Origin: an uncultured Lachnospiraceae bacterium | GTDB taxonomy: Bacteria > Bacillota > Clostridia > Lachnospirales > Lachnospiraceae | DNA length: 37,914 bases | Assembly (NCBI GenBank): GCA_900314295.1 | Contig: OMUU01000114.1 | Location: 1 to 37,914, forward strand | Direction: 5' to 3' | Shown here: in pieces, positions 15,458 to 23,410 of the stretch | Layout: the number at the start of each line of letters is the position of its first letter | Position numbering within the stretch: position 1 is the stretch's first letter | Position numbers and translations under genes: made by a program | Notes under the pieces: generated by a model | What the model was told of the DNA's origin: nothing | The model's input: only the letters and a program-made list of their open reading frames with translations | Databases searched by the model: none

Positions 15458-16891
15458 ATGAGCAACAGTACGCAAAGCGCGGCAAGAACGAGAATTAATT
15501 CCCTCCTTGACCCGAGCAGCTTTGTCGAGATCGGAGCAGGCGTCACCGCCAGAAGCACCGATTTCAGCATGTCTGAGAAGAAAGCTCCTTCCGATGGCGT
15601 GATCACGGGCTATGGTCTGATTGACGGCAACCCGGTATACGTCTACAGCCAGGATGCTTCCGTATTGAAAGGAACTGTCGGCGAGATGCATGCGAAGAAA
15701 ATCGTCAGGATTTATGAGCTTGCCATCAAGACAGGCGCTCCTGTAATCGGACTGATCGACTGCGCGGGACTTCGTCTGGAAGAGGCTACCGATGGGCTGA
15801 ATGCATTTGGCCAGATTTACATGGCACAGGCGGACGCATCCGGCGTGGTTCCGCAGATCACCGGTATCTTCGGCACCTGCGGCGGCGGAATGGCAATTGT
15901 TCCTTCCATGGGTGACTTCACATTCATGGAGTCGGAAAAGGCAAAGCTTTTCGTTAATTCCCCCAATGCGCTCTCCGGCAATAATGAATCTTCCTGTGAC
16001 ACCTCTGCGGCGGATTATCAGGCTTCTGAAACCGGTAATGTAGACGGCATCGGTACCGAGTCGGAGATTATCGTGCAGATGCGCAGCCTTGTGAACATGC
16101 TTCCTTCCAATAATGAAGATGACATGTCCTACGCGGAGACGACCGACGATCTGAACCGTGTGAGCGCCGATCTTGTGAACTGCATCGAGGATCCGTCACT
16201 TATGCTTCCGCGCATCAGTGATGACGGCGTTTACTTCGAATCCAAACCCGGCTACGGCCCGGAAATGGCAACAGCGTTTATCAAGCTGAACGGCTATACG
16301 GTAGGCGTTATTGCTAACCGTTCTGCAAAATACGCGGCAAATGGAACCAAGGAAGAGTACGGCAAGGTGATCAGCGCCCGCGGCGCAAAGAAAGCTGCAG
16401 AGTTCGTCAGCTTCTGCGATGCCTTCTCTATTCCGATTGTTACCTTTACCAATGTTACCGGCTTCAAGGCGGTGAAATGCTCCGAGAACAACATGGCCGA
16501 CGCAGTTGCCAAGCTCACCTATGCATTCGCAAACGCAACAACTCCGAAGGTAAATGTAATCACCGGAGAGGCATTCGGCAGCGCATATCTCACCATGAAC
16601 AGCAAGTCTATCGGTGCGGATCTGGTATACGCATGGACAGATGCGAAAATCGGCATGATGGATTCTCTCGCAGCAGCGAAGATCATGTATGACGGCAAGG
16701 ACGGGGAGACCATCAAGGCAGAGGCAGCGAAGTACGATGAGCTTCAGAACAGCGTAAAATCTGCGGCTGCACGCGGATATGTCGATACCGTGATCGATCC
16801 TTCCGAGACGAGAAAATATCTGATTGGTGCGTTTGATATGCTCTTTACCAAGAGAGAGTTCCGCCCCGACAAGAAACACGGAACAGTATAA
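15458..16891 (+). CDS. Biotin-dependent acyl-CoA carboxyltransferase subunit (MmdA/12S type)
   Basis: The 477-residue protein has two crotonase-fold halves of the carboxyl_trans family. The N-half contains KAPSDGVITGYGLIDGNPVY and the oxyanion-hole G-T-C-G-G-G-M-A; the C-half contains NRSAKYAANGTKEEYGKVIS and GEAFGSAYLTMNSKSIGADL. The family moves a carboxyl group between biotin and a CoA thioester (methylmalonyl-, malonyl- or glutaconyl-CoA). At 477 residues it is shorter than typical MmdA (about 515) mainly at the N-terminus. It heads a five-gene operon with GGAGG before the ATG. Which CoA ester it uses cannot be read from the sequence. Confidence 0.88.
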   Translation: MSNSTQSAARTRINSLLDPSSFVEIGAGVTARSTDFSMSEKKAPSDGVITGYGLIDGNPVYVYSQDASVLKGTVGEMHAKKIVRIYELAIKTGAPVIGLIDCAGLRLEEATDGLNAFGQIYMAQADASGVVPQITGIFGTCGGGMAIVPSMGDFTFMESEKAKLFVNSPNALSGNNESSCDTSAADYQASETGNVDGIGTESEIIVQMRSLVNMLPSNNEDDMSYAETTDDLNRVSADLVNCIEDPSLMLPRISDDGVYFESKPGYGPEMATAFIKLNGYTVGVIANRSAKYAANGTKEEYGKVISARGAKKAAEFVSFCDAFSIPIVTFTNVTGFKAVKCSENNMADAVAKLTYAFANATTPKVNVITGEAFGSAYLTMNSKSIGADLVYAWTDAKIGMMDSLAAAKIMYDGKDGETIKAEAAKYDELQNSVKSAAARGYVDTVIDPSETRKYLIGAFDMLFTKREFRPDKKHGTV

Positions 16892-16905
16892 GAGAGGTTG
16901 AAGAT

Positions 16906-17727
16906 ATGAAGAAAATGAAGAAAAAGATATCTGTATTCCTTCTCCTGACGTTATGCATGACCTTCCTGTTCAGTGCAATGCCTGTGTTCGCAAGTGTGGA
17001 CAAGGATACCGCTTCCCAGTATGTGGATTCTGTCACCTCCTTCCTGAATCAGGTATATACACTGAGCGACGATGATCTGAAGAGCCTGGATCAGAACGGA
17101 CAGGGATACTCCGTTATGTATGATGCCTGGATGAAAGACCGAAAAGAGCTCGGCGCATTCAAGAGCGTTGATTCTGTCAATGTAAATCAGAATGATTCGA
17201 GCGACGGCACGATTGTCGTTAATGCGGTCGTATCCTTCGAGCACTATAAATCGGATGTCACAATGTACTTCAACACCGCTGAGACGGTTGTAAACGGGAA
17301 CATCGTTCCGTCAGGGCTCGTCAATTATGAGATGACGACGCAATACAGTCTCGGAGAGAAGATGGCATCTGCAGCCGAGAATATGGCGGTTGGACTGATC
17401 ACCGTGTTCGCGATTCTTGTTATTCTGATTGTAGTCATCAGCCTGTTCCGTTTTATTCCGAATTCGAATGCCAAAAAAGCAACTCAGAATGCAGGAGCAG
17501 CTTCCTCAAAAAAAGCTGAACAGCCGGCGGCAACCAGATCTGCGGCCGTTCCGGCTGGCAAAAACAGCACAGCAGATTCTGCAGTCGGTATAAATGCAAA
17601 CGATCCGGAAATCGCAGCAGTCATTGCTGCAGCAATTGCGGCTGCGATGGAGGAGAATCCTTCCGGAAGCGGCTATGTTGTTCGTTCGGTACGCAAGGTC
17701 GGTACCAGAAGATGGAAGCGCGTATGA
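16906..17727 (+). CDS. OadG-like gamma/delta subunit of Na+-translocating decarboxylase
   Basis: The 273-residue protein has a signal peptide or first helix (MKKMKKKISVFLLLTLCMTF, cleavage near A30), an external alpha/beta domain of about 125 residues, one strong transmembrane helix at about 160-185 (VGLITVFAILVILIVVISLF), an Ala/Lys-rich linker and a cytoplasmic end D-P-E-I-A-A-V-I-A-A-A-I-A-A-A then YVVRSVRKVGTRRWKRV. That end is characteristic of OadG/MmdD proteins, which tie the soluble carboxyltransferase to the membrane pump. The large external domain is longer than in classical OadG (about 85 residues) but known in clostridial versions. It starts 15 bp after the first gene. Confidence 0.88.
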   Translation: MKKMKKKISVFLLLTLCMTFLFSAMPVFASVDKDTASQYVDSVTSFLNQVYTLSDDDLKSLDQNGQGYSVMYDAWMKDRKELGAFKSVDSVNVNQNDSSDGTIVVNAVVSFEHYKSDVTMYFNTAETVVNGNIVPSGLVNYEMTTQYSLGEKMASAAENMAVGLITVFAILVILIVVISLFRFIPNSNAKKATQNAGAASSKKAEQPAATRSAAVPAGKNSTADSAVGINANDPEIAAVIAAAIAAAMEENPSGSGYVVRSVRKVGTRRWKRV

Positions 17728-17939
17728 GTGTTTACTGTATAAGCTCTTCGAAAACGCAGAAGGACTCGTCGCACGCGAAGCGCGCGTAAGAGGCCGGATG
17801 CGATTTCGAAGGCAACAGGTATGAGGATGAAGCGCGAACGCGCGAAATCCGAATACCTGTAGGATTGCGGCAGTGCGAAGCACGGAGCAATCCGTAGCTT
17901 ATACAGTTTGTGACACAAAATATCGTATGAGTGTTTACT
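17721..17939. repeat. Structured repeat element, complete copy (family A)
   Basis: A 16-bp direct repeat CGTATGAGTGTTTACT flanks the element (17721-17736 and 17924-17939). Just inside are 12-bp perfect inverted ends ACTGTATAAGCT (17734-17745) and AGCTTATACAGT (17896-17907). Internal hairpins are CAGGTAT/ATACCTG (17816-17822, 17853-17859, with inner GGAT/ATCC) and GGATTGC/GCAATCC (17862-17868, 17887-17893). The left half recurs upstream of purF and the right half before the 5S gene and after icd. It lies inside the operon, so it is transcribed. The first direct repeat includes the OadG stop codon. Confidence 0.75.
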
Positions 17940-18008
17940 CTGCAAGAGGACCACTTTCCTGACGTTTCGCGTATATCTCACGTTTAATTTAAGGAGGAAA
18001 TTCTAATT

Positions 18009-18416
18009 ATGAAGAATTACACAATTACAGTGAATGGTACCGTATATCAGGTTACCGTTGAAGAAGGGATTACAAATGGTGCGGTTCAGCAGGCGGCTCC
18101 GGCTGCAGCACCAGCACCCGCTCCGGCTGCGGCTCCGGCCCCGGCTGCAGCACCTGCACCCGCTCCGGCAGCAGCTCCGGCTCCGGCAGCTGGAGCTGCG
18201 GGATCCACACCGGTAACGGCTTCCGTACCCGGAAAGATCGTAAGAGTTGATTCCGCGGTAGGCTCATCCGTATCCGCAGGAGATCCGATTGTTACACTGG
18301 AAGCTATGAAGATGGAGATTCCGGTTGTCGCTCCAAAGGACGGCACCGTCGCTTCCATTAACGTTGCCGTCGGTGATGCGGTAGAATCCGGTGACGTTCT
18401 TGCTACAATGAACTGA
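18009..18416 (+). CDS. Biotin carboxyl carrier protein of the decarboxylase complex
   Basis: The 135-residue protein has a short N-terminal domain (MKNYTITVNGTVYQVTVEEG), a flexible Ala/Pro linker at about 29-64, and a biotinyl domain with E-A-M-K-M-E, so Lys101 is the biotin attachment site. It corresponds to MmdC or the 1.3S transcarboxylase subunit and shuttles CO2 from the carboxyltransferases to the membrane pump. AAGGAGG precedes the ATG. It lies 281 bp after the oadG-like gene, a gap filled by the family A repeat. Confidence 0.95.
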   Translation: MKNYTITVNGTVYQVTVEEGITNGAVQQAAPAAAPAPAPAAAPAPAAAPAPAPAAAPAPAAGAAGSTPVTASVPGKIVRVDSAVGSSVSAGDPIVTLEAMKMEIPVVAPKDGTVASINVAVGDAVESGDVLATMN

Positions 18417-18456
18417 TTCCTGATAGATTCTGCACATTTCACCCGGAGGTAATAAA

Positions 18457-19611
18457 ATGATAGCAACAACCTTAAACAATCTGATTCATCAGACTGCGTT
18501 TTTCAATATTTCCTGGGGCAATGTCATCATGATCGTTGTTGCGTTTGTATTTCTTTATCTTGCAATCGCTCATGATTTTGAACCGCTTCTGCTGGTTCCC
18601 ATTGCATTCGGAATGCTCCTTGTAAATATTTATCCCGACATCATGGCGGCACCGACCGTAACGGCTTCCGGTTCCAGCCAGGCCGGCGGTCTGCTCTGGT
18701 ACTTCTTCCAGCTCGACGGATGGTCCATCCTGCCGTCCCTGATCTTCATGGGCGTCGGCGCGATGACAGACTTTGGTCCGCTCATTGCGAACCCGATCTC
18801 CTTCCTGATGGGCGCTGCAGCACAGCTCGGTATCTATTTTGCATATTTTCTGGCTATTTTCATGGGCTTCAATGGAAAGGCAGCGGCAGCGATCTCCATC
18901 ATCGGAGGCGCTGACGGTCCTACCTCCATCTTCCTCTGCGGAAAGCTGGGTCAGACGGCACTGATGGGCCCGATCGCCGTGGCGGCATATTCCTATATGT
19001 CCCTGGTTCCGATCATCCAGCCGCCGGTCATGAAGCTTCTGACCACGGAGAAGGAGCGTAAGATCAAAATGGCACAGCTTCGTCCGGTTTCCAAGCTGGA
19101 GAAGATCCTGTTCCCGATCGTCATCACCGTAGTCGTTTGTCTGATTCTTCCGACGACAGCTCCGCTTGTCGGTATGCTGATGCTCGGAAACCTCTTCCGT
19201 GAGAGCGGAGTCGTAAAACAGCTGACCGAGACCGCATCCAACGCCCTGATGTACATCGTCGTTATTCTTCTGGGAACCTCTGTCGGCGCAACGACAAGTG
19301 CCGAGGCATTTCTGAATGCAGATACTCTGAAGATTGTCGTCCTCGGACTGGTGGCATTCATCTTCGGTACAGCCGGAGGTGTTCTTCTCGGAAAGCTTCT
19401 GTGCTTTATCACGCATGGCAAGATCAATCCGCTGATCGGTTCCGCAGGCGTATCCGCCGTTCCGATGGCTGCCCGTGTATCGCAGAAGGTCGGTGCCGAG
19501 GCAGACCCGACAAACTTCCTGCTGATGCACGCAATGGGGCCGAACGTAGCCGGTGTTATCGGTACCGCGGTAGCCGCCGGTACCTTCATGGCTGTATACG
19601 GTGTGAAGTAA
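18457..19611 (+). CDS. oadB: Na+-translocating decarboxylase beta subunit
   Basis: The 384-residue integral membrane protein carries the conserved GGADGPTSIFL segment (the Asp is required for decarboxylation coupled to Na+ export in OadB) and the C-terminal signature NPLIGSAGVSAVPMAARVSQ and H-A-M-G-P-N-V-A-G-V-I-G. It decarboxylates carboxybiotin and pumps Na+ outward, also called MmdB or GcdB in related complexes. GGAGG is 8 bp before the ATG, and the gene starts 40 bp after the biotin carrier. Confidence 0.95.
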   Translation: MIATTLNNLIHQTAFFNISWGNVIMIVVAFVFLYLAIAHDFEPLLLVPIAFGMLLVNIYPDIMAAPTVTASGSSQAGGLLWYFFQLDGWSILPSLIFMGVGAMTDFGPLIANPISFLMGAAAQLGIYFAYFLAIFMGFNGKAAAAISIIGGADGPTSIFLCGKLGQTALMGPIAVAAYSYMSLVPIIQPPVMKLLTTEKERKIKMAQLRPVSKLEKILFPIVITVVVCLILPTTAPLVGMLMLGNLFRESGVVKQLTETASNALMYIVVILLGTSVGATTSAEAFLNADTLKIVVLGLVAFIFGTAGGVLLGKLLCFITHGKINPLIGSAGVSAVPMAARVSQKVGAEADPTNFLLMHAMGPNVAGVIGTAVAAGTFMAVYGVK

Positions 19612-19630
19612 TTCCAGAGCTGTCTGAGCC

Positions 19631-19850
19631 AGCATAGGACTATACCACGCGAGTGAGGCGGTACACCTATGCTTCAGAGTTGCTTGCACTTGGCATACAT
19701 AATATCTTGTACCAAAAATGATTACGTCTCCCCACGTAGTGACGCGTAAGCGGCACGGAAGTGCGAATATGCGCGAGCGGTGAGCCGCATCCGCACACAC
19801 TTTGTGTGATGCGGTGGGACGAACGCCGCGACAGACCGACGAAGTCGGTC
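19631..19850. repeat. Intra-operon spacer with three strong hairpins
   Basis: The spacer between oadB and the 5S gene is 357 bp. It contains AGCATAGG/CCTATGCT (19631-19638, 19666-19673), CCGCAT-ccg-CACACA/TGTGTGATGCGG (19785-19799, 19803-19814) and the perfect GACCGAC-gaa-GTCGGTC (19834-19850). None has a T-tract, so they look like RNA processing or stability elements or repeat DNA, not terminators. A family A right half follows directly. Confidence 0.7.
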
Positions 19851-19855
19851 CCTAT

Positions 19856-19934
19856 AGGATTGCGTGAGTGCGAATCGCAGAGCAATCCGCAGCTTATACT
19901 GTTTGTGACACCATGCATTGCATGCGTTTTTACT
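19856..19934. repeat. Family A repeat, right half
   Basis: The sequence aligns with 17861-17939 almost base for base: GGATTGC ... GCAATCC hairpin, then AGCTTATAC(A/T)GTTTGTGACAC and a tail ending GTTTTTACT. It lies 35 bp before the 5S gene start. Confidence 0.8.
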
Positions 19935-19968
19935 GTGGGGACGCCACACATATATAGGAGAGCTTAGA

Positions 19969-21384
19969 ATGGCTGAAATTGAGAAAAAACCGGTTAAAAT
20001 CATGGAGACAATTCTTCGTGATGCGCATCAGTCACTGATTGCGACTCGTATGCCCACGTCTGAGATGCTTCCGATCGTTGATAAAATGGATCAGGTCGGC
20101 TATCATGCCGTAGAGTGCTGGGGCGGTGCGACCTTTGACTCCTGTCTTCGTTTCCTTCATGAGGACCCGTGGGAGAGACTGCGCAAGCTTCGTGACGGCT
20201 TCAAGCACACCAAGCTGCAGATGCTGTTCCGTGGCCAGAACATCCTCGGATACAAGCCCTATGCAGATGATGTTGTAGAGTATTTTGTACAGAAATCTGT
20301 TGCAAACGGCATCGACATTATCCGTATCTTTGACTGCATGAATGATCTGCGCAACCTTGAGACCTGTGTAAAAGCAGCAAAGAAAGAGAAGGGTGCGGAA
20401 GCCCAGGTAGCCCTGTCCTACACGCTCGGCGATTCCTACACACTGGATTACTGGACCTCCAAGGCAAAAGCCATCGAGGAGATGGGCGCAGATTCCATCT
20501 GCATCAAGGACATGGCAGGTCTGCTTCTTCCTTATGAGGCGACCAAGCTCGTAACTGCTCTGAAGGAAGCGACCAGCCTTCCGATCGAGCTTCACACCCA
20601 CTACACCTCCGGCGTAGCTTCCATGACCTATCTGAAGGCGGTAGAGGCAGGTGTCGACATCATCGATACCGCAATGTCTCCGTTCGCAATGGGAACTTCC
20701 CAGCCGGCTACTGAGGTTATGGTCAAGACCTTCCAGGGCACACCATATGACACCGGTCTGGATATGAAGCTTCTTGAGGAGATTGCTGATTACTTCCGTC
20801 CGTACAGAGATGAATGCCTCGACAACGGACTGCTGAACCCGAAGAACATGGGCGTCAACATCAAGACGCTTGTATATCAGGTACCGGGCGGCATGCTTTC
20901 GAACCTGACCAGTCAGCTGAAGCAGCAGCACGCAGAGGACAAATACTACGATGTTCTGGAGGAGGTTCCGAAGGTTCGCAAGGATCTCGGAAATCCGCCT
21001 CTGGTAACACCTTCTTCTCAGATCGTCGGAACTCAGGCTGTATTCAACGTCATCATGGGTGAGCGTTACAAGATGATCACACAGGAGACGAAGGATATCC
21101 TCGCCGGCAAATATGGCAAGACCACTGATCCGGTAAATCCGGAGCTGCAGAAGAAGGCCCTCGGCGATACAAAGCCGATCACCCATCGTCCCGCAGACGA
21201 CATTGCTCCTGAGATGGACAAGCTCGAGAAAGAGGTTGCCGCTTATAAGGAGCAGCCGGAGGATACGCTGAGCTACGCACTGTTCCCACAGGTTGCAATG
21301 GACTTCTTCAAGTACAGAGACGCCCAGAAGACCGGCGTGGACGCATCCAAGGGAGACAAAGAAGACAAGGCTTACCCAGTTTGA
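19969..21384 (+). CDS. Pyruvate/oxaloacetate carboxyltransferase (5S/PycB/OadA type, no biotin domain)
   Basis: The start is ATG 19969 with AGGAGA 7 bp upstream; an earlier ATG at 19918 lies in repeat DNA. The 471-residue protein begins with the HMGL-like TIM barrel (ETILRDAHQSLIATRMPTSE, with the Asp metal ligand). It has C-I-K-D-M-A-G, where the Lys is usually carbamylated, and H-T-H-Y-T-S-G (metal-binding His pair), then a PYC_OADA C-domain. OadA proteins of about 590 residues carry their own biotin domain; this one ends before it, so it uses the carrier encoded two genes earlier. It exchanges carboxyl between biotin and pyruvate/oxaloacetate. Confidence 0.93.
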   Translation: MAEIEKKPVKIMETILRDAHQSLIATRMPTSEMLPIVDKMDQVGYHAVECWGGATFDSCLRFLHEDPWERLRKLRDGFKHTKLQMLFRGQNILGYKPYADDVVEYFVQKSVANGIDIIRIFDCMNDLRNLETCVKAAKKEKGAEAQVALSYTLGDSYTLDYWTSKAKAIEEMGADSICIKDMAGLLLPYEATKLVTALKEATSLPIELHTHYTSGVASMTYLKAVEAGVDIIDTAMSPFAMGTSQPATEVMVKTFQGTPYDTGLDMKLLEEIADYFRPYRDECLDNGLLNPKNMGVNIKTLVYQVPGGMLSNLTSQLKQQHAEDKYYDVLEEVPKVRKDLGNPPLVTPSSQIVGTQAVFNVIMGERYKMITQETKDILAGKYGKTTDPVNPELQKKALGDTKPITHRPADDIAPEMDKLEKEVAAYKEQPEDTLSYALFPQVAMDFFKYRDAQKTGVDASKGDKEDKAYPV

Positions 21385-21443
21385 ATTCTTTCCCGGCAGC
21401 GCTCATAATTGCCTGAAAAATATACGGTAGTACAAACTAGCAA

Positions 21444-21497
21444 ATCGCAGAGGAACCCATGTAATGATACATGGGATCCTCTGCGATCTCTTTTTAT
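21444..21497 (+). terminator. Strong terminator of the decarboxylase operon
   Basis: ATCGCAGAGGA pairs with TCCTCTGCGAT (11 bp) and inside it CCCATGTA pairs with TACATGGG (8 bp) around an ATGA loop. CTCTTTTTAT follows. It is by far the strongest hairpin in the window. Confidence 0.92.
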
Positions 21498-21526
21498 TTT
21501 CTTCCCCATGAACCTCTGTGAATCTG

Positions 21527-21555
21527 TTGGATTTCCCACGTTTGTTGTGTATAAT
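21527..21555 (+). promoter_or_regulatory. Promoter of rqcH
   Basis: TTGGAT (21527-21532), a 17-bp spacer and TATAAT (21550-21555) lie about 60 bp before the rqcH start. The -10 is perfect and the -35 moderate. Confidence 0.65.
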
Positions 21556-21617
21556 ATCTTTGTATATTGTGTGAGAAGTTCAGCACAAAAATATGTGCAG
21601 ATTTTTGAGGATTTTCT

Positions 21618-23357
21618 ATGGCATTAGATGGCATTACAATAGCAAATATCCGCTCCGAACTGGATCATACCCTTTCCGGTGGACATATATCCAAGATCAT
21701 CCAGCCGGAGCCGGACGAGCTGATTTTCACGGTTAAAAATAATGCGAAGACTTACCGTCTCCTTCTCTCGGCGAGTGCGTCTCTTCCGTTGGTGTACATC
21801 ACTTCTTCGGGCAAACAGGCACCGATGAACGCGCCGAATTACTGTATGCTGCTGCGGAAGCATCTGGCCGGTGGACTTCTGGAATCGGTCACACAGCCGG
21901 GACTGGAACGCGTCCTCTCGATCAATGTGAGGCACCGGGATGAGCTCGGAGATCTTCGAAGCTGGCGTCTGGTGATTGAGCTGATGGGAAAGCACAGCAA
22001 CATCATCCTGGTCAGCGATGAGAACAAGATCGTAGACTCCATAAAGCGGGTCTCCTTCAACGTCAGCTCTGTCCGCGAGGTTCTACCGGGAAGAGATTAT
22101 TTCATCCCGGAGACACAGAACAAAACCGACCCGCTCGATATCAGCGAGGAGGATTTCGACAGGATCGTTTTTTCCAGGGATGTGCCTGTCATGAAGTCTG
22201 TCTATGGAGGTCTTCGGGGCATTTCACCGGTTATGGCAGAGGAAATCTGTTACCGGTCCGGTATTGACAGCGACGCATCTTCCTGTGCTCTTCAGAAGGC
22301 GGAGCGTGTGCATCTGTTTCACACCTTTTCACGGATGATGGAGGATGTGAAGAACGAACATTTTGAACCGGCGATCTATTATAAAGGAAAGGATCCTTTC
22401 GAGTATGCCTCTGTTTCGCTCACGCAGTACGCGAAGCTGAGGAAGGAAGGCTTTCAGACAATCTCTTCTCTTCTCGAACAGTATTACGCAGAGAAGGAGC
22501 TTCGGACCAGGATCCGGCAGCGCTCCATCGACCTCCGAAAGGTTGTACAGACGAGTCTGGAGCGGAGCGGCCGTACGCTGCAGCTTCAGGAAAAGCAGAT
22601 GCATGACACGGAGAAGCGCGAGAAGTACCGGATATACGGAGAACTTCTGAACACCTACGGCTACAGTCTGGAGTCGGGGGCAAAGGAACTGAAGGCGATC
22701 AATTATTACAATAATGAACCGACCACGGTTCCGCTGGATCCTACGCTGACTCCCGCGCAGAACGCGAAGAAATATTTTGACCGGTACAATAAGCTCAAGC
22801 GCACGGCAGAGGCGCTGGAGGAACGGATCAAGGGTACGGAAGCAGATGTAGAGCATCTCGAGAGCATTGCGACATCACTTGAGATCGCCCGGGACGAGAA
22901 GGACCTGCAGGAGATCCGTCAGGAGCTGGAGGATTATGGATATCTCCGCCATCACGGGCCTTCCGGAAGAAAAAAAAAGCAGGAAGCAGCGCAGCCCTTG
23001 CACTACCTGTCCTCCGACGGTTTTGATATGTATGTCGGAAAGAATAATTTTCAGAATGAAATGGTTACCTTTAAAATTGCCTCCGGAAACGACTGGTGGT
23101 TCCACGCGAATGACATTCCGGGTTCCCATGTCATCGTAAAGGGAAACGGAAAGGAGCTGCCGGACCGTACCTTCGAAGAGGCGGGCAGACTAGCCGCCTA
23201 TTACTCAAAGGCAAAGAACGCGCCGAAGGTGGAGATCGACTATACGCTCCGGAAGAATCTCCACAAGCCGAACGGAGCAAGGCCGGGATTTGTCCTGTAT
23301 CACACGAACTATTCCCTCATGGCAGAGCCCGATATTTCCGATCTTCGAGAAGTTTGA
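21618..23357 (+). CDS. rqcH: Ribosome-associated quality control factor RqcH (NFACT family)
   Basis: The 579-residue protein starts MALDGITIANIRSELDHTLS, the typical NFACT-N beginning. It has M-N-A-P-N-Y-C-M-L-L-R-K-H-L in the N domain, a long charged coiled coil at about 280-440, and the NFACT-R segment GNDWWFHANDIPGSHVIVKG, then L-A-A-Y-Y-S-K-A. RqcH/Rqc2 binds stalled 50S subunits and recruits tRNA-Ala to add C-terminal Ala tails; older annotation is fibronectin-binding protein. Length and motifs are normal. Its promoter and the upstream terminator make it a separate unit. Confidence 0.95.
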   Translation: MALDGITIANIRSELDHTLSGGHISKIIQPEPDELIFTVKNNAKTYRLLLSASASLPLVYITSSGKQAPMNAPNYCMLLRKHLAGGLLESVTQPGLERVLSINVRHRDELGDLRSWRLVIELMGKHSNIILVSDENKIVDSIKRVSFNVSSVREVLPGRDYFIPETQNKTDPLDISEEDFDRIVFSRDVPVMKSVYGGLRGISPVMAEEICYRSGIDSDASSCALQKAERVHLFHTFSRMMEDVKNEHFEPAIYYKGKDPFEYASVSLTQYAKLRKEGFQTISSLLEQYYAEKELRTRIRQRSIDLRKVVQTSLERSGRTLQLQEKQMHDTEKREKYRIYGELLNTYGYSLESGAKELKAINYYNNEPTTVPLDPTLTPAQNAKKYFDRYNKLKRTAEALEERIKGTEADVEHLESIATSLEIARDEKDLQEIRQELEDYGYLRHHGPSGRKKKQEAAQPLHYLSSDGFDMYVGKNNFQNEMVTFKIASGNDWWFHANDIPGSHVIVKGNGKELPDRTFEEAGRLAAYYSKAKNAPKVEIDYTLRKNLHKPNGARPGFVLYHTNYSLMAEPDISDLREV

Positions 23358-23410
23358 TTTTTTCAGGGAAGTATCATCATTAATTTTAAGTTTCAAGTAA
23401 GGGGATTTCC

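Noticed and set aside
18472-19800. 442-codon - strand ORF opposite oadB
   Set aside because: It is antisense to a complete oadB with conserved motifs; low-complexity charged translation with no family match.
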